NCBI RefSeq assembly: GCF_000422965.1
Contig: NZ_AUHB01000003.1
Span: 372,001 to 436,000, forward strand
Source: Pleomorphomonas oryzae DSM 16300
GTDB taxonomy: Bacteria; Pseudomonadota; Alphaproteobacteria; Rhizobiales; Pleomorphomonadaceae
Length of the DNA: 64,000 nt
Direction: 5' to 3'
Shown here: positions 35,217 to 43,103 of the stretch, one piece after another
Position numbering within the stretch: position 1 is the first letter of the stretch
How the letters are laid out: every line of letters starts with the position of its first letter
Translations under genes and position numbers: made by a program
The notes under the pieces: model-generated
What the model was told of the DNA's origin: nothing
The model's input: only the letters and a program-made list of their open reading frames with translations
The model's database searches: none

Positions 35217-36812
35217 TTACTCTTCCTCGCCGCCGCCAGAATCGTCACCGCCGGAATCATCGCCACCGGAGCTATCGTCCCCGCCACTGGACTCTTCCTC
35301 AACTGCAGAGTCGTCCTGGGCAGGTTCCTCAATGTTCTGATCGCCACCGGCGTCGTCGCTGCTGGAAGCCCCTTCGGCACCGGAGGTGTCCTCATCACTG
35401 GTAGCACCGGCGTCACCAGAGGCACCCTCGTCGCTGGAAGCGCCTTCGTTATTCGAGGCGCAGTCGGCCGGTGGATTATCACCGGCGCATGCGTCACCGC
35501 TCTCGTCGGATTGGCCTGCGTTCTCATCCGACCCGCCATTATCGTCCGGCGCTGCCTCCTCCTGACGCTGTTCGGCAGGATTAGCTTCGTCCTGGGCGGC
35601 ACCTTCGTCTGAAGAAGTGGCAAAACAGTCTTGCGGCGGATTGTCCCCGGCACAGGCATCGTCATTGGCAGGCACTTCGCTCGCCCCTTGCCCGCTGTCG
35701 TCCTGCTGACTGGAGGCGCTATCGTCCGTCTGCGGCGCTGCATCGGCATCGGCGGGTTGGTCATCTCCGGTATCAGGCGCTGCAGCATCGGGCTCGGGCG
35801 CCTGCGTTGCCGCCGACTCTTCGGCGTCGATCTTTGTCTCGACACTGTCGAGCGTCTGCCGTTCTTCTGACGATTGATAGAGGTTCTCCACCTCGGCGCC
35901 AACACTGACGCCTGAAGTCTCGACCTCGGTTTGAGCAGCCGTAAATTCCTGCTCAGTCAACCCAAACTCATAGCTCTCGGAAACCTCCACGGTCTCTTCA
36001 TACGAGGACCATGAATACTCCTCATAGTAGGAAACAGACTCACTGTAGAAATATTCCGTCTCCGAGGAAATACTCTGCCAGGATTCACGGTAGTCGACGG
36101 CATAGGCCGGTTCATAGGCAGAGTAATATTCGTAGGCGCCAGCATAATAACCATAGACCTCAGCCATCAGCATGGATGCATACCACAGCTGATCGGCTTG
36201 GCGGCTCGCCGCGTCAGCTTCCTTGAGAAGCAGCAGCAGGTGAGCCCGCTGAGCCGCAGCGCGCCGGTCATCCTTCTGGCTCGCACCGCGCCGCATCAAC
36301 GCATGGCGCATATGGCTGATCTTGCGAGCACTTATCGCAGCCTGCCGATCCGATTTGCGCGGCGCGTTGACAGTAACGACCTTGAGATAGCTCTTCCAAA
36401 GGACGTTAAGAGACTTAAGCGAGTCGGCGATTTTGGGGTCTCGAATTCCCGAGAGCTGGTACGCACTATTCAGCTTGGCAAGTGCCGTCGCCACTTTCGG
36501 CAGAGCGGTACCCATCTTGCGATTGTCGTGCGCCTTACTGGCCAGTCCGACATCACGGTAGGCATTGGCTACATCGATCAATCCCTTCAGGAACGGCACG
36601 GACCGGCCGCGGGCGTCCTTGGACAGGGCCGTATAGCTCTTGGCGATGACTGTAACGGCAACACCTTGCCTGTCCAGCATCTGCGCCGCGGTGAGCTTCA
36701 CCGGCGCGTTCTGAACAACAGCGGCGGCTTGAGCGGCATATGAAACGATGAATGGTCCACCGGCCACAATGGCGGTAGATAGCACTAGAATCCTCACAAG
36801 ACGCGCTGACAT
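35217..36812 (-). CDS. Secreted Tyr-rich and acidic low-complexity protein, unknown
   Basis: I do not recognise this 531-residue protein. It has a signal peptide (about residues 1-29, ending AAQA). Residues about 35-205 are helical, Ala/Lys/Arg-rich and basic. Residues 211-281 hold 17 tyrosines with many Ser and Glu (for example YGYYAGAYEYYSAYEPAY). Residues about 323-531 are an acidic low-complexity tail of Asp, Glu, Ser, Ala and Gly, ending in GGDDS repeats. The tail contains two copies of DACAGDNPPxDC (385-396 and 440-451), which hold the only four cysteines. A surface, matrix or cation-binding role is possible but unproven. ATG 36812 follows GGGGGGATT. Confidence 0.85.
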   Translation of the reverse strand: MSARLVRILVLSTAIVAGGPFIVSYAAQAAAVVQNAPVKLTAAQMLDRQGVAVTVIAKSYTALSKDARGRSVPFLKGLIDVANAYRDVGLASKAHDNRKMGTALPKVATALAKLNSAYQLSGIRDPKIADSLKSLNVLWKSYLKVVTVNAPRKSDRQAAISARKISHMRHALMRRGASQKDDRRAAAQRAHLLLLLKEADAASRQADQLWYASMLMAEVYGYYAGAYEYYSAYEPAYAVDYRESWQSISSETEYFYSESVSYYEEYSWSSYEETVEVSESYEFGLTEQEFTAAQTEVETSGVSVGAEVENLYQSSEERQTLDSVETKIDAEESAATQAPEPDAAAPDTGDDQPADADAAPQTDDSASSQQDDSGQGASEVPANDDACAGDNPPQDCFATSSDEGAAQDEANPAEQRQEEAAPDDNGGSDENAGQSDESGDACAGDNPPADCASNNEGASSDEGASGDAGATSDEDTSGAEGASSSDDAGGDQNIEEPAQDDSAVEEESSGGDDSSGGDDSGGDDSGGGEEE

Positions 36813-37457
36813 AATCCCCCCATACCGATGAAAGCCGACTCGATTGTCGGTCTCCTCGACGGGCCGTGGTCCCCACGACCCATCGGTTCCCCGTTGCTGC
36901 GACGAAATCTTGCGGACGGAAGGTGGTCAAGGCGCTAGAATCGATTCATCTATATTCGTGACGCGCCAAGTTGCGACTTATGGCGGCCGAATGACCAAAA
37001 TAGCACACATTGTTAAATGAGTGGCAGTTTATCAAGTTTTACCGAGCGATAGGCCGGCGCGACTCCTGCGGACTGACCATGGCTAATCTGTCATCAGGAT
37101 GGGCGCGCGTTTTTGCCGCCGGACGGGAGACAGTGAAAAGGAAGAGCCGACTTACCCAGGCATCGGTTTATAATTGCCGCCGCCATGTCCCGCTGACCGC
37201 TTGAAGTGGGATTCGCCGGCAAAGTCTCACTCGTGACCTTACGAGGGTATGAAAAGCTGTTCTGGCAAGGGGAACCTAAAGGAAATTATCAAGGAAAATC
37301 AGGAGGATTCTGCCATTTTTCCTCGTCGTGAATTCCTGCCCGACAAAAAGTCGAAAAAGGTCGCTTGACTTCGCCAGAGGCATCCCCTAATTCACCGCTC
37401 ACCAACACGGAACGCGGCGCTGCCGACAAGACAGCGAGCGATACGATACGGCCCAGC
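36813..37457. other. Intergenic region between the acidic protein gene and tRNA-Asp
   Basis: The 645 bases contain no well-supported gene. A 64-codon frame at 37010-37204 begins with TTG, has no ribosome binding site and is unlike any known protein. The left part should hold the leftward promoter for the acidic protein gene, and the right part the tRNA-Asp promoter. The middle is AT-richer than the surroundings. Confidence 0.6.
37365..37393 (+). promoter_or_regulatory. Probable promoter of tRNA-Asp
   Basis: CTTGACT carries a -35 box TTGACT (37365-37370), followed after 17 bases by TAATTC (37388-37393). The spacing is ideal, and the tRNA begins 65 bases downstream. The CTTGAC form of the -35 box is typical of strong alphaproteobacterial housekeeping promoters. 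Confidence 0.5.
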
Positions 37458-37534
37458 GGGGGTGTAGCTCAGTTGGTTAGAGTGCCGGCCTGTCACGCCG
37501 GAGGTCGCGGGTTCGAGCCCCGTCACTCCCGCCA
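37458..37534 (+). tRNA. tRNA-Asp (anticodon GTC)
   Basis: The acceptor arm GGGGGTG (37458-37464) pairs with CACTCCC (37524-37530), with one G-T pair. The anticodon stem-loop CCGGCCTGTCACGCCGG gives GTC. The T-arm is GCGGGTTCGAGCCCCGT, and the end GCCA includes an encoded CCA. The length of 77 bases is normal. Confidence 0.96.
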
Positions 37535-37670
37535 CTTCTTCCGAAAGCAAAATTGAAACAGCGCTTTGCGCGCTTTGTTTAATCCGCGCTTTAAATCTTT
37601 TTTGCTCGTTTTGAACATGAATCTCTTTCGAGCGTTCTGCCTTCGCATCGCAAATTGCGTGGGGTTTCCA
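37535..37670. other. Spacer downstream of tRNA-Asp
   Basis: These 136 bases are AT-rich with short GCGC-containing inverted segments (AACAGCGC and GCGCTTTGTT near 37558-37581) and several T-runs that may end tRNA transcription. No gene is supported. The stretch from here to 37835 otherwise holds only the broken small frame listed next. Confidence 0.4.
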
Positions 37671-37828
37671 ATGGCGGAACAGTCGAATCTCGTCCTGTCA
37701 GAATCTCAAGCGCCTACCTCGCCGCTCAGAAGGTTGTCCGCGATGGGCAGGCAGCCATATCCGACGAGGAGGCGCGGCTCTGGCGGGAAGAGGCCTTGCC
37801 GAAACTCGGCAACGGATTTGCAGCCTGA
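37671..37828 (+). pseudogene. Possible small gene interrupted by a -1 frameshift
   Basis: ATG 37671 begins MAEQSNLVLS. In a second frame the DNA continues RISSAYLAAQKVVRDGQAAI followed by SDEEARLWREEALPKL to a TGA at 37826-37828. The second frame has the codon character and amphipathic helical look of a real short protein, but its own start is not evident. Joining the two frames at CTGTCAGA by a -1 shift would give a protein of about 52 residues. It could be a decayed gene or a sequencing error; no family is recognised. Confidence 0.35.
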
Positions 37829-37835
37829 GCTCTGC

Positions 37836-38372
37836 TCAGCGAGCGCCATTCAGGATGGCGTGGGTCGGCAGCACCTCTATTCCGCCGGGCGCAATCAAAC
37901 CACGCCAGACCCAGTTATGGTGTTCGATGACCGCCTTGGCCGAAAGGTGTGGCCGATCGGATAGCGTATGCGCGTCGGCAACCGGCACCACGGCTCTTCC
38001 GGAACAGACCGCCCGGCGTACCGTTGCGTCGACGCAGAAGTCGGTTGCCCATCCGGTGATGAACAGCCGATCGCACCCGAAGTCGGCGAGGATGTCTGAC
38101 AGGGACGTTTCGTGAAAAGAATCGTTCAGCGTCTTGGCGACCACCATGTCGTCGGGCGCTCGCCTGAGTTCCGGCAGAAATCGCCAACCGGGAGTGCCCG
38201 GTTCGAACGTATCGCCCGCGCCTCCGGCATGCTGGATAAAGATCACCCGGCCGCCGCGCTTCCGGATTGCAACACCGAGAGCATTGATGCGTCCGACGAC
38301 ACCGAGAAGGTCGTATTTCGCCGCGCCTTCCCTCAAGCCAACCTGCATGTCGACGACCAGCATCACGTCCAT
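37836..38372 (-). CDS. Isochorismatase-family cysteine hydrolase (first copy)
   Basis: The 178-residue protein has the isochorismatase-like fold. Probable catalytic residues are the aspartate of VVDMQ (Asp8), the lysine in VVAKTLNDSF and the cysteine in TGWATDFCVDATVRRA. These enzymes hydrolyse amides or vinyl ethers such as nicotinamide or isochorismate; the substrate here is unknown. ATG 38372 is chosen because GGGGAGGGCAGAT stands before it; a longer frame to 38498 adds a poorly conserved extension. The gene stands alone. Confidence 0.85.
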   Translation of the reverse strand: MDVMLVVDMQVGLREGAAKYDLLGVVGRINALGVAIRKRGGRVIFIQHAGGAGDTFEPGTPGWRFLPELRRAPDDMVVAKTLNDSFHETSLSDILADFGCDRLFITGWATDFCVDATVRRAVCSGRAVVPVADAHTLSDRPHLSAKAVIEHHNWVWRGLIAPGGIEVLPTHAILNGAR

Positions 38373-38850
38373 ATCTGCCCTCCCCGGCGCTCTTTTCTCC
38401 CAAGAAGGCCAGCCAAGCATGGCGTGGCAGGCTTGACCATTCGGGCAAATCCCTGTGCGGTGCCCCAATTTCCAGCAATTGACGTTGATGGTCGCCAACC
38501 TGCGGATGGTGCAGACAGGCTATCCTTCCTGTCGACCTGAACTTGCGTTCTTGCCATATCGAGGCGAGCCCAAGGCCGTCATGGCCAGGCAGGCAGGAAT
38601 TGGGGCACGCGGCCCGTTTTCGCTTGCTGTAGGTGCCCCTTTCCTGTATGAGCCGCCCATCGTTCACAGTGGACGATGCCCGGCTGGGGGCTGAACGGAA
38701 GGTGGCTGCGTCGCAAGGCAAGGCTTCTGATCCCGAATAGGATCGTCTTCCCGTGTCTCCGCTCTCGATCTCGTATCTGTGGAGCCTTTCGGAGGGTTCG
38801 CAGAGGCTTGGCGCCGGGTGGTCAATGGAACCGAGAAAGGCTGTACCGAC
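38373..38850. other. Intergenic region with rpsF promoter and leader
   Basis: No gene is supported in these 478 bases. A TTGCTG box at 38624-38629 and TATGAG at 38647-38652 with a 17-base spacer may be the promoter of the ribosomal operon, leaving a leader of about 195 bases. The leader contains small hairpins, for example GATCC-CGAATA-GGATC near 38728-38743. Autoregulation by S6-S18 binding to rpsF leaders is known in bacteria, but the diagnostic structure cannot be confirmed by eye. Confidence 0.4.
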
Positions 38851-39297
38851 ATGGCGCTCTACGAGCACGTGTTCCTGGTCCGCCAGGACGTCTCCGCCCA
38901 GCAGGTGGAAGCGATCGCTGACCAGTACAAGGCCGTCATTGAAAGTAATGGCGGCGCGGTGAAGAAGGTAGAGAACTGGGGCCTGCGCGCCCTTGCCTAC
39001 CGCGTCAAGAAGAACCGCAAGGCCCACTACGTCCTGTTCAATCTCGATGCGCCGCATGCGGCCGTCGCTGAAATGGAACGTCAGCAGAGCCTCAGCGAAG
39101 ACATTCTCCGCATCATGACCATTCGCGTCGACGAGCTCGAGGAAGGCCCTTCGGCCATGCTTCAGAAGCGCGACCGCGATGACCGTGATGGCGCGCCCGC
39201 CGGCCGTGGCGATCGTGGCGGCTTCCGCGGTGGCGATCGTGGTGGCCCGCGTCGTGATCGCGCGCCCCGTCGTGATGAAGCTGGGGATATGGAATAA
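38851..39297 (+). CDS. rpsF: Ribosomal protein S6
   Basis: S6 is a 30S subunit protein that binds with S18. The 148-residue product has the S6 core ([20 protein letters not shown], then [20 protein letters not shown]) and a C-terminal extension (about residues 112-148) rich in Asp, Arg and Gly with repeated RGDRGG and GGDRGG units, common in alphaproteobacteria. ATG 38851 is preferred to the longer frame from 38779, because the S6 family starts at MALYEH. Confidence 0.97.
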   Translation: MALYEHVFLVRQDVSAQQVEAIADQYKAVIESNGGAVKKVENWGLRALAYRVKKNRKAHYVLFNLDAPHAAVAEMERQQSLSEDILRIMTIRVDELEEGPSAMLQKRDRDDRDGAPAGRGDRGGFRGGDRGGPRRDRAPRRDEAGDME

Positions 39298-39299
39298 TC

Positions 39300-39548
39300 A
39301 TGGAAATCACCTCTCTCCCCGCCGCCCGTCGTCCGTTCTTCCGTCGTCGGAAGACCTGCCCGTTCTCCGGCGCCAACGCCCCGAAGATCGACTACAAGGA
39401 CGTGCGTCTGCTGCAGCGCTATATTTCCGAGCGCGGCAAGATCGTTCCCTCCCGCATCACCGCGGTGTCGGCCAAGAAGCAGCGCGAGCTCGCCCAGGCG
39501 ATCAAGCGTGCCCGCATCCTCGGCCTGCTGCCGTTCATCATCAAGTGA
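39300..39548 (+). CDS. rpsR: Ribosomal protein S18
   Basis: S18 is the 30S partner of S6. The 82-residue product contains [20 protein letters not shown] and the conserved [20 protein letters not shown]. It starts two bases after rpsF. A GC-rich hairpin follows the stop. Confidence 0.98.
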   Translation: MEITSLPAARRPFFRRRKTCPFSGANAPKIDYKDVRLLQRYISERGKIVPSRITAVSAKKQRELAQAIKRARILGLLPFIIK

Positions 39549-39579
39549 TGACGGGCGCCTGACGGCGCATTGAAACAAC

Positions 39580-39607
39580 CGGCGCCGCGATCATGGTCGC
39601 GGCGCCG
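39580..39607 (+). other. Intra-operon hairpin after rpsR
   Basis: CGGCGCCGCGA (39580-39590) pairs with TCGCGGCGCCG (39597-39607) with an 11-base stem and a short loop. There is no T-run, so it may partly attenuate transcription or protect the upstream rpsF-rpsR message instead of acting as a full terminator. Confidence 0.55.
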
Positions 39608-39727
39608 TTCCTGCAAAGTTGGGATGCGGCCTTTCCGGCTCGGCACCCCTAACCGCCCGGCGGCATTGGCCGTCGATCACAGCATCGGTCGCCTCTATCG
39701 GTGATCGCGCGGGACAGCGAGAGTAAC

Positions 39728-40669
39728 GTGAACGGACTTCTTCTAGGCATCGCCGCAGGTGCCGCCTCTGCCCTGCTTTTTGCAGCCGTCACGAGTGGCG
39801 GTGCTCTTGGCACGCCGCTGTTCTTCGTATCCGCGCTTCCCATCGCCATTGTCACCATCGGCTGGGGCACGCTTGCCGGCATCGCTGCCGTGCTTGCGGG
39901 TATCGTTGGCCTGTGGGTCTTTGTGTCCTGGAAGGCGGCGCTGCTGCATGCCCTGGTGATCGCCGGTCCCATGGCCTTCTACGGCTATCTTGTCGGCCTT
40001 GGCCGGCCGCTCGATGCCGAGGGAAAGAGCTTCGAGTGGTATCCGCTGGGCCGCGTATTCACGGCCATGGTGCTACTGACCGCCGCCACCATCGTCGCCG
40101 TCGGCATGATTATCGGGTTCGATGTTGAGGCGATGGCCAGTGAGGTCGCCGACATGCTGGTCTCGATGGGGCAGACCTCCGGTGAGCTCGGCACGCCGGC
40201 GCGCGAAGAGCTGTTGCCGGCCCTGCTCATTTACATGCGCTTGATGCCCTTCGCGCTCGCCATGTTCTGGCTGGCCCTGACGGCCTTCAATCTCTGGCTG
40301 GGCGGCCGTGTCGTCCGCCTGTCCGGACGGCTCAAGCGTGGTGAAGACGCCATTGCCGAAACGCTTTCGCTGCCGCTGTGGATGGCCGGCGTGTTCGTGG
40401 GCGCGGCCCTGCTTGCCAGCCTCGACGGTCCGCTCGGCCTTATCGCCGGCGTCGTCGCGGGCGCGGCGGGCATGGGCTTTGCCTTGGTTGGATTTGCCGT
40501 CCTCCATGTCTTCGTGCGTGGCAATCCGGCCGCGCCGCTGATCCTCGGCGTCACCTACGGCGCCACGTTCGTCCTCTCCCTCCCGCTCATTCCGCTGGCC
40601 ATTGCCGGCATTCTCGACGGTCCGCTCGGCCTCAGGGCCAAGCGACTTGAAAAACGACCGGGCGCCTGA
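39728..40669 (+). CDS. DUF2232 family membrane protein
   Basis: The 313-residue product is hydrophobic with about eight predicted helices, and fits the DUF2232 family that sits between rpsR and rplI in rhizobia. Its biochemical role is unknown. GTG 39728 is preferred because a GAGAG-type site stands before it; GTG 39701 would add nine polar residues without a ribosome binding site. Confidence 0.85.
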   Translation: MNGLLLGIAAGAASALLFAAVTSGGALGTPLFFVSALPIAIVTIGWGTLAGIAAVLAGIVGLWVFVSWKAALLHALVIAGPMAFYGYLVGLGRPLDAEGKSFEWYPLGRVFTAMVLLTAATIVAVGMIIGFDVEAMASEVADMLVSMGQTSGELGTPAREELLPALLIYMRLMPFALAMFWLALTAFNLWLGGRVVRLSGRLKRGEDAIAETLSLPLWMAGVFVGAALLASLDGPLGLIAGVVAGAAGMGFALVGFAVLHVFVRGNPAAPLILGVTYGATFVLSLPLIPLAIAGILDGPLGLRAKRLEKRPGA

Positions 40670-40726
40670 CAGCCCCGATCACCTAACCGGCGGCAACGCC
40701 AAAACAGACAGACTGGAGTATAGAAA

Positions 40727-41290
40727 ATGAAGGTCATCCTTCTCGAGCGTATCGGCAAGCACGGCACCCTCGGCGAGACCATCAAGGTCCGCGACGGCTT
40801 CGCCCGTAACTTCCTGCTGCCGCAGGGCAAGGCGCTGCGCGCCACCAAGGAGAACCAGGCCAAGTTCGACCGCGAGCGCGCCGCCCTTGAGGTCCGCAAC
40901 GCCGAGCGCAAGTCGTCGGCCGAGCAGATCAAGGTCGGTCTCGATCAGCGCTCCTTCATCGTCGTCCGTCAGGCTGCCGAGACCGGCCAGCTCTACGGCT
41001 CCGTCGCCGCTCGCGATATCGTCGACATCCTGGCCGCCGCCGGCGAGACCATCACCCGCTCGCAGGTGAACATCAACGCGCCGATCAAGAATCTCGGCGT
41101 CCACAATGTCGAAATCATCCTGCACGCCGACGTGCACGCCACCATCACCCTCAACATCGCCCGCTCCGAGGAAGAAGCTCAGCGTCAGGCCAAGGGCGAG
41201 GACGTCACCGCCAACGCCCGCGAAGACACCTTCGTCCGCGAAGTCAGCTCGGTGCTTGAGGACGAGGGCATGGACCGCGAAGAGCTCTGA
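40727..41290 (+). CDS. rplI: Ribosomal protein L9
   Basis: L9 is a 50S protein that stabilises the ribosome near the L1 stalk. The 187-residue product has the N-terminal domain [20 protein letters not shown] with [20 protein letters not shown], a long connecting helix, and the C-terminal domain. An acidic extension of about 35 residues at the end makes it longer than the 150-residue E. coli protein, as in other rhizobia. Confidence 0.97.
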   Translation: MKVILLERIGKHGTLGETIKVRDGFARNFLLPQGKALRATKENQAKFDRERAALEVRNAERKSSAEQIKVGLDQRSFIVVRQAAETGQLYGSVAARDIVDILAAAGETITRSQVNINAPIKNLGVHNVEIILHADVHATITLNIARSEEEAQRQAKGEDVTANAREDTFVREVSSVLEDEGMDREEL

Positions 41291-41325
41291 GCCGGCTTCG
41301 GTTCTGAGACCAACGCAATAGATCG

Positions 41326-41357
41326 ACCCCGGGGGCCAAAACCCCGGGGTTTTTCTT
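41326..41357 (+). terminator. Intrinsic terminator after rplI
   Basis: ACCCCGGGG (41326-41334) pairs with CCCCGGGGT (41342-41350), followed by TTTTTCTT. It closes the rpsF-rplI operon before dnaB. Confidence 0.93.
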
Positions 41358-41539
41358 GTCAAAACAATAAGCTGCCGATTCCTCGAAGGCAGAGTCACCT
41401 GACGGTCAGAGTCAATAAGCGTTATCGAGAAATTCGACTCCTGTGTGGATTGCGGGAGTCCGAGATAACTGCCGCTCCCTGTCATCGGGTGGCTTGATAC
41501 TGTCCCGTCTTCATCCGTCATCAGGAACACGTCCGCCCC

Positions 41540-43027
41540 ATGTCCACCATCCGCCGCGTCGAAGATCAGGCTACCGCGCTCACCCGCAGCGCGCCGCATA
41601 ATGTCGAGGCGGAGCGGCAGTTGCTTGGCGCCATGCTGATGAACAACGAGACGTTCTTTCGCGTCTCCGACTTCCTCGAGCCCCCGCATTTCTTCATCGA
41701 GCAGCACAAGGCGATCTACGAGAAGATCGGTCAGCTCATTCGTGGCGGCAAGGTCGCCTCGCCGATCACACTGAAGACCTTCTATCCGGCCGACTACCAG
41801 ATCGCCGAGATGCCGGTGACGCAGTATCTGCTGCGCCTCGCTTCCGAGGCGACCACCATCATCAACGCCGAAGACTACGGCCGCATCATCCACGACCTCG
41901 CCGTCCGCCGCGACCTGATCCGCATCGGCGAGGACATGGTCAACATCGCCTATGACGCGCCGATCGACATGCCACCGCGCGCCCAGATCGAAGATGCCGA
42001 GCGGCGGCTGTTCGGCATCGCCGAGAGCGGACGCTACGAAGGAGGCTTCCACACCTTTTCCGATGCGTTGCGCGAAGCGATCGACATGGCGGCGGCCGCC
42101 TATCAGCGCGACGGTCATCTCTCGGGCATTGCCACCGGCCTCAACGATCTCGACCGGACCATGGGTGGCTTGCAGCGCTCCGACTTGATCATCCTCGCTG
42201 CCCGTCCGGCCATGGGCAAGACGTCGCTCGTCACCAACATCGCCTTCAACGTTGCTAACGCTTATGAAGCGGCCGAACAGCCGGATGGTTCGCTGAAAAC
42301 GGTGAACGGGGGTATCGTTGGCTTCTTCAGCCTGGAAATGTCGTCCGAGCAGTTGGCGACGCGTATTCTCGCCGAGCAGTCGGAAGTGTCGTCCTCCGAT
42401 ATCCGCCGCGGCAATATCGACGAGAACCAGTTCGCCAAGCTCGCCGCCGTCGCCCAACGCATGCAGACGCTGCCGCTCTACATCGACCACACCGGCGGCA
42501 TCTCCATCGCCCAGCTTGCGGCGCGTGCCCGCCGCCTGAAGCGCCAGCGTGGGCTCGATGTGGTCATTGTCGACTATCTTCAGCTGCTATCGGGCTCGTC
42601 CAAGTCCGCGCAGGGTGGCCGTGTGCAGGAAATCACCGAGATCACCACCGGCCTCAAGGCGTTGGCCAAGGAGCTGGCGGTACCGATCATCGCCCTCTCC
42701 CAGCTGTCGCGTCAGGTGGAAAGCCGCGACGACAAGCGGCCGCAGCTGTCCGACCTGCGCGAATCCGGCTCGATCGAGCAGGACGCCGACGTCGTGATGT
42801 TCATCTACCGCGACGAATATTACATGCAATCGCGCATGCCCAAGGAAGGCACCGAAGACTTCTTCAAGTGGCAGACCGAGATGGACCGCGTCACCGGCAA
42901 GGCCGAGGTGATTATCGGCAAGCAGCGCCATGGCCCAACCGGCACCGTGCAGCTCGCCTTCGACGCCTCGGTCACCCGCTTCTCGGATCTGGCCAAGGAA
43001 GACTATCTGCCCGAACGTTTCGAGTAA
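41540..43027 (+). CDS. dnaB: DnaB, replicative DNA helicase
   Basis: DnaB is the hexameric helicase that unwinds DNA at the replication fork. The 495-residue product has the N-terminal domain (about residues 15-120), the linker, and a RecA-like ATPase domain with the Walker A motif ARPAMGKTS (221-229), the Walker B-like VVIVDYLQLLSG and the conserved LSQLSRQVESRDDKRPQLSD. Its length is normal. It is separated from rplI by a terminator and has its own upstream region. Confidence 0.97.
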   Translation: MSTIRRVEDQATALTRSAPHNVEAERQLLGAMLMNNETFFRVSDFLEPPHFFIEQHKAIYEKIGQLIRGGKVASPITLKTFYPADYQIAEMPVTQYLLRLASEATTIINAEDYGRIIHDLAVRRDLIRIGEDMVNIAYDAPIDMPPRAQIEDAERRLFGIAESGRYEGGFHTFSDALREAIDMAAAAYQRDGHLSGIATGLNDLDRTMGGLQRSDLIILAARPAMGKTSLVTNIAFNVANAYEAAEQPDGSLKTVNGGIVGFFSLEMSSEQLATRILAEQSEVSSSDIRRGNIDENQFAKLAAVAQRMQTLPLYIDHTGGISIAQLAARARRLKRQRGLDVVIVDYLQLLSGSSKSAQGGRVQEITEITTGLKALAKELAVPIIALSQLSRQVESRDDKRPQLSDLRESGSIEQDADVVMFIYRDEYYMQSRMPKEGTEDFFKWQTEMDRVTGKAEVIIGKQRHGPTGTVQLAFDASVTRFSDLAKEDYLPERFE

Positions 43028-43048
43028 TGCTTCAACCACAAGAAGCCG

Positions 43049-43083
43049 AAAGGCCCCGGCAGCATGAAGCGCCGGAGCCTTTT
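43049..43083. terminator. Terminator between dnaB and the esterase gene
   Basis: AAAGGCCCCGGC (43049-43060) pairs with GCCGGAGCCTTT (43071-43082) with one mismatch. It ends in TTTT on the plus strand, and the A-run gives a shorter T-run for the convergent gene. Confidence 0.8.
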
Positions 43084-43103
43084 CCGTTCGAACCGCGTGC
43101 AGC

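Noticed and set aside
34556-35905. 449-codon frame on the minus strand across the slt 3' end
   Set aside because: It overlaps the clear SLT catalytic domain and the acidic tail gene in other frames, and its composition is typical of a shadow frame.
37010-37204. 64-codon frame before tRNA-Asp
   Set aside because: TTG start without a ribosome binding site, no family resemblance, in a region whose likely role is promoter DNA.
31412-37534. Integrated element between the two tRNA genes
   Set aside because: Both tRNAs are followed by core genes. No integrase, direct repeat of a tRNA end or shift in composition indicates an island.
37365-37556. 63-codon frame spanning tRNA-Asp
   Set aside because: It runs through a complete tRNA gene and starts in the probable promoter.
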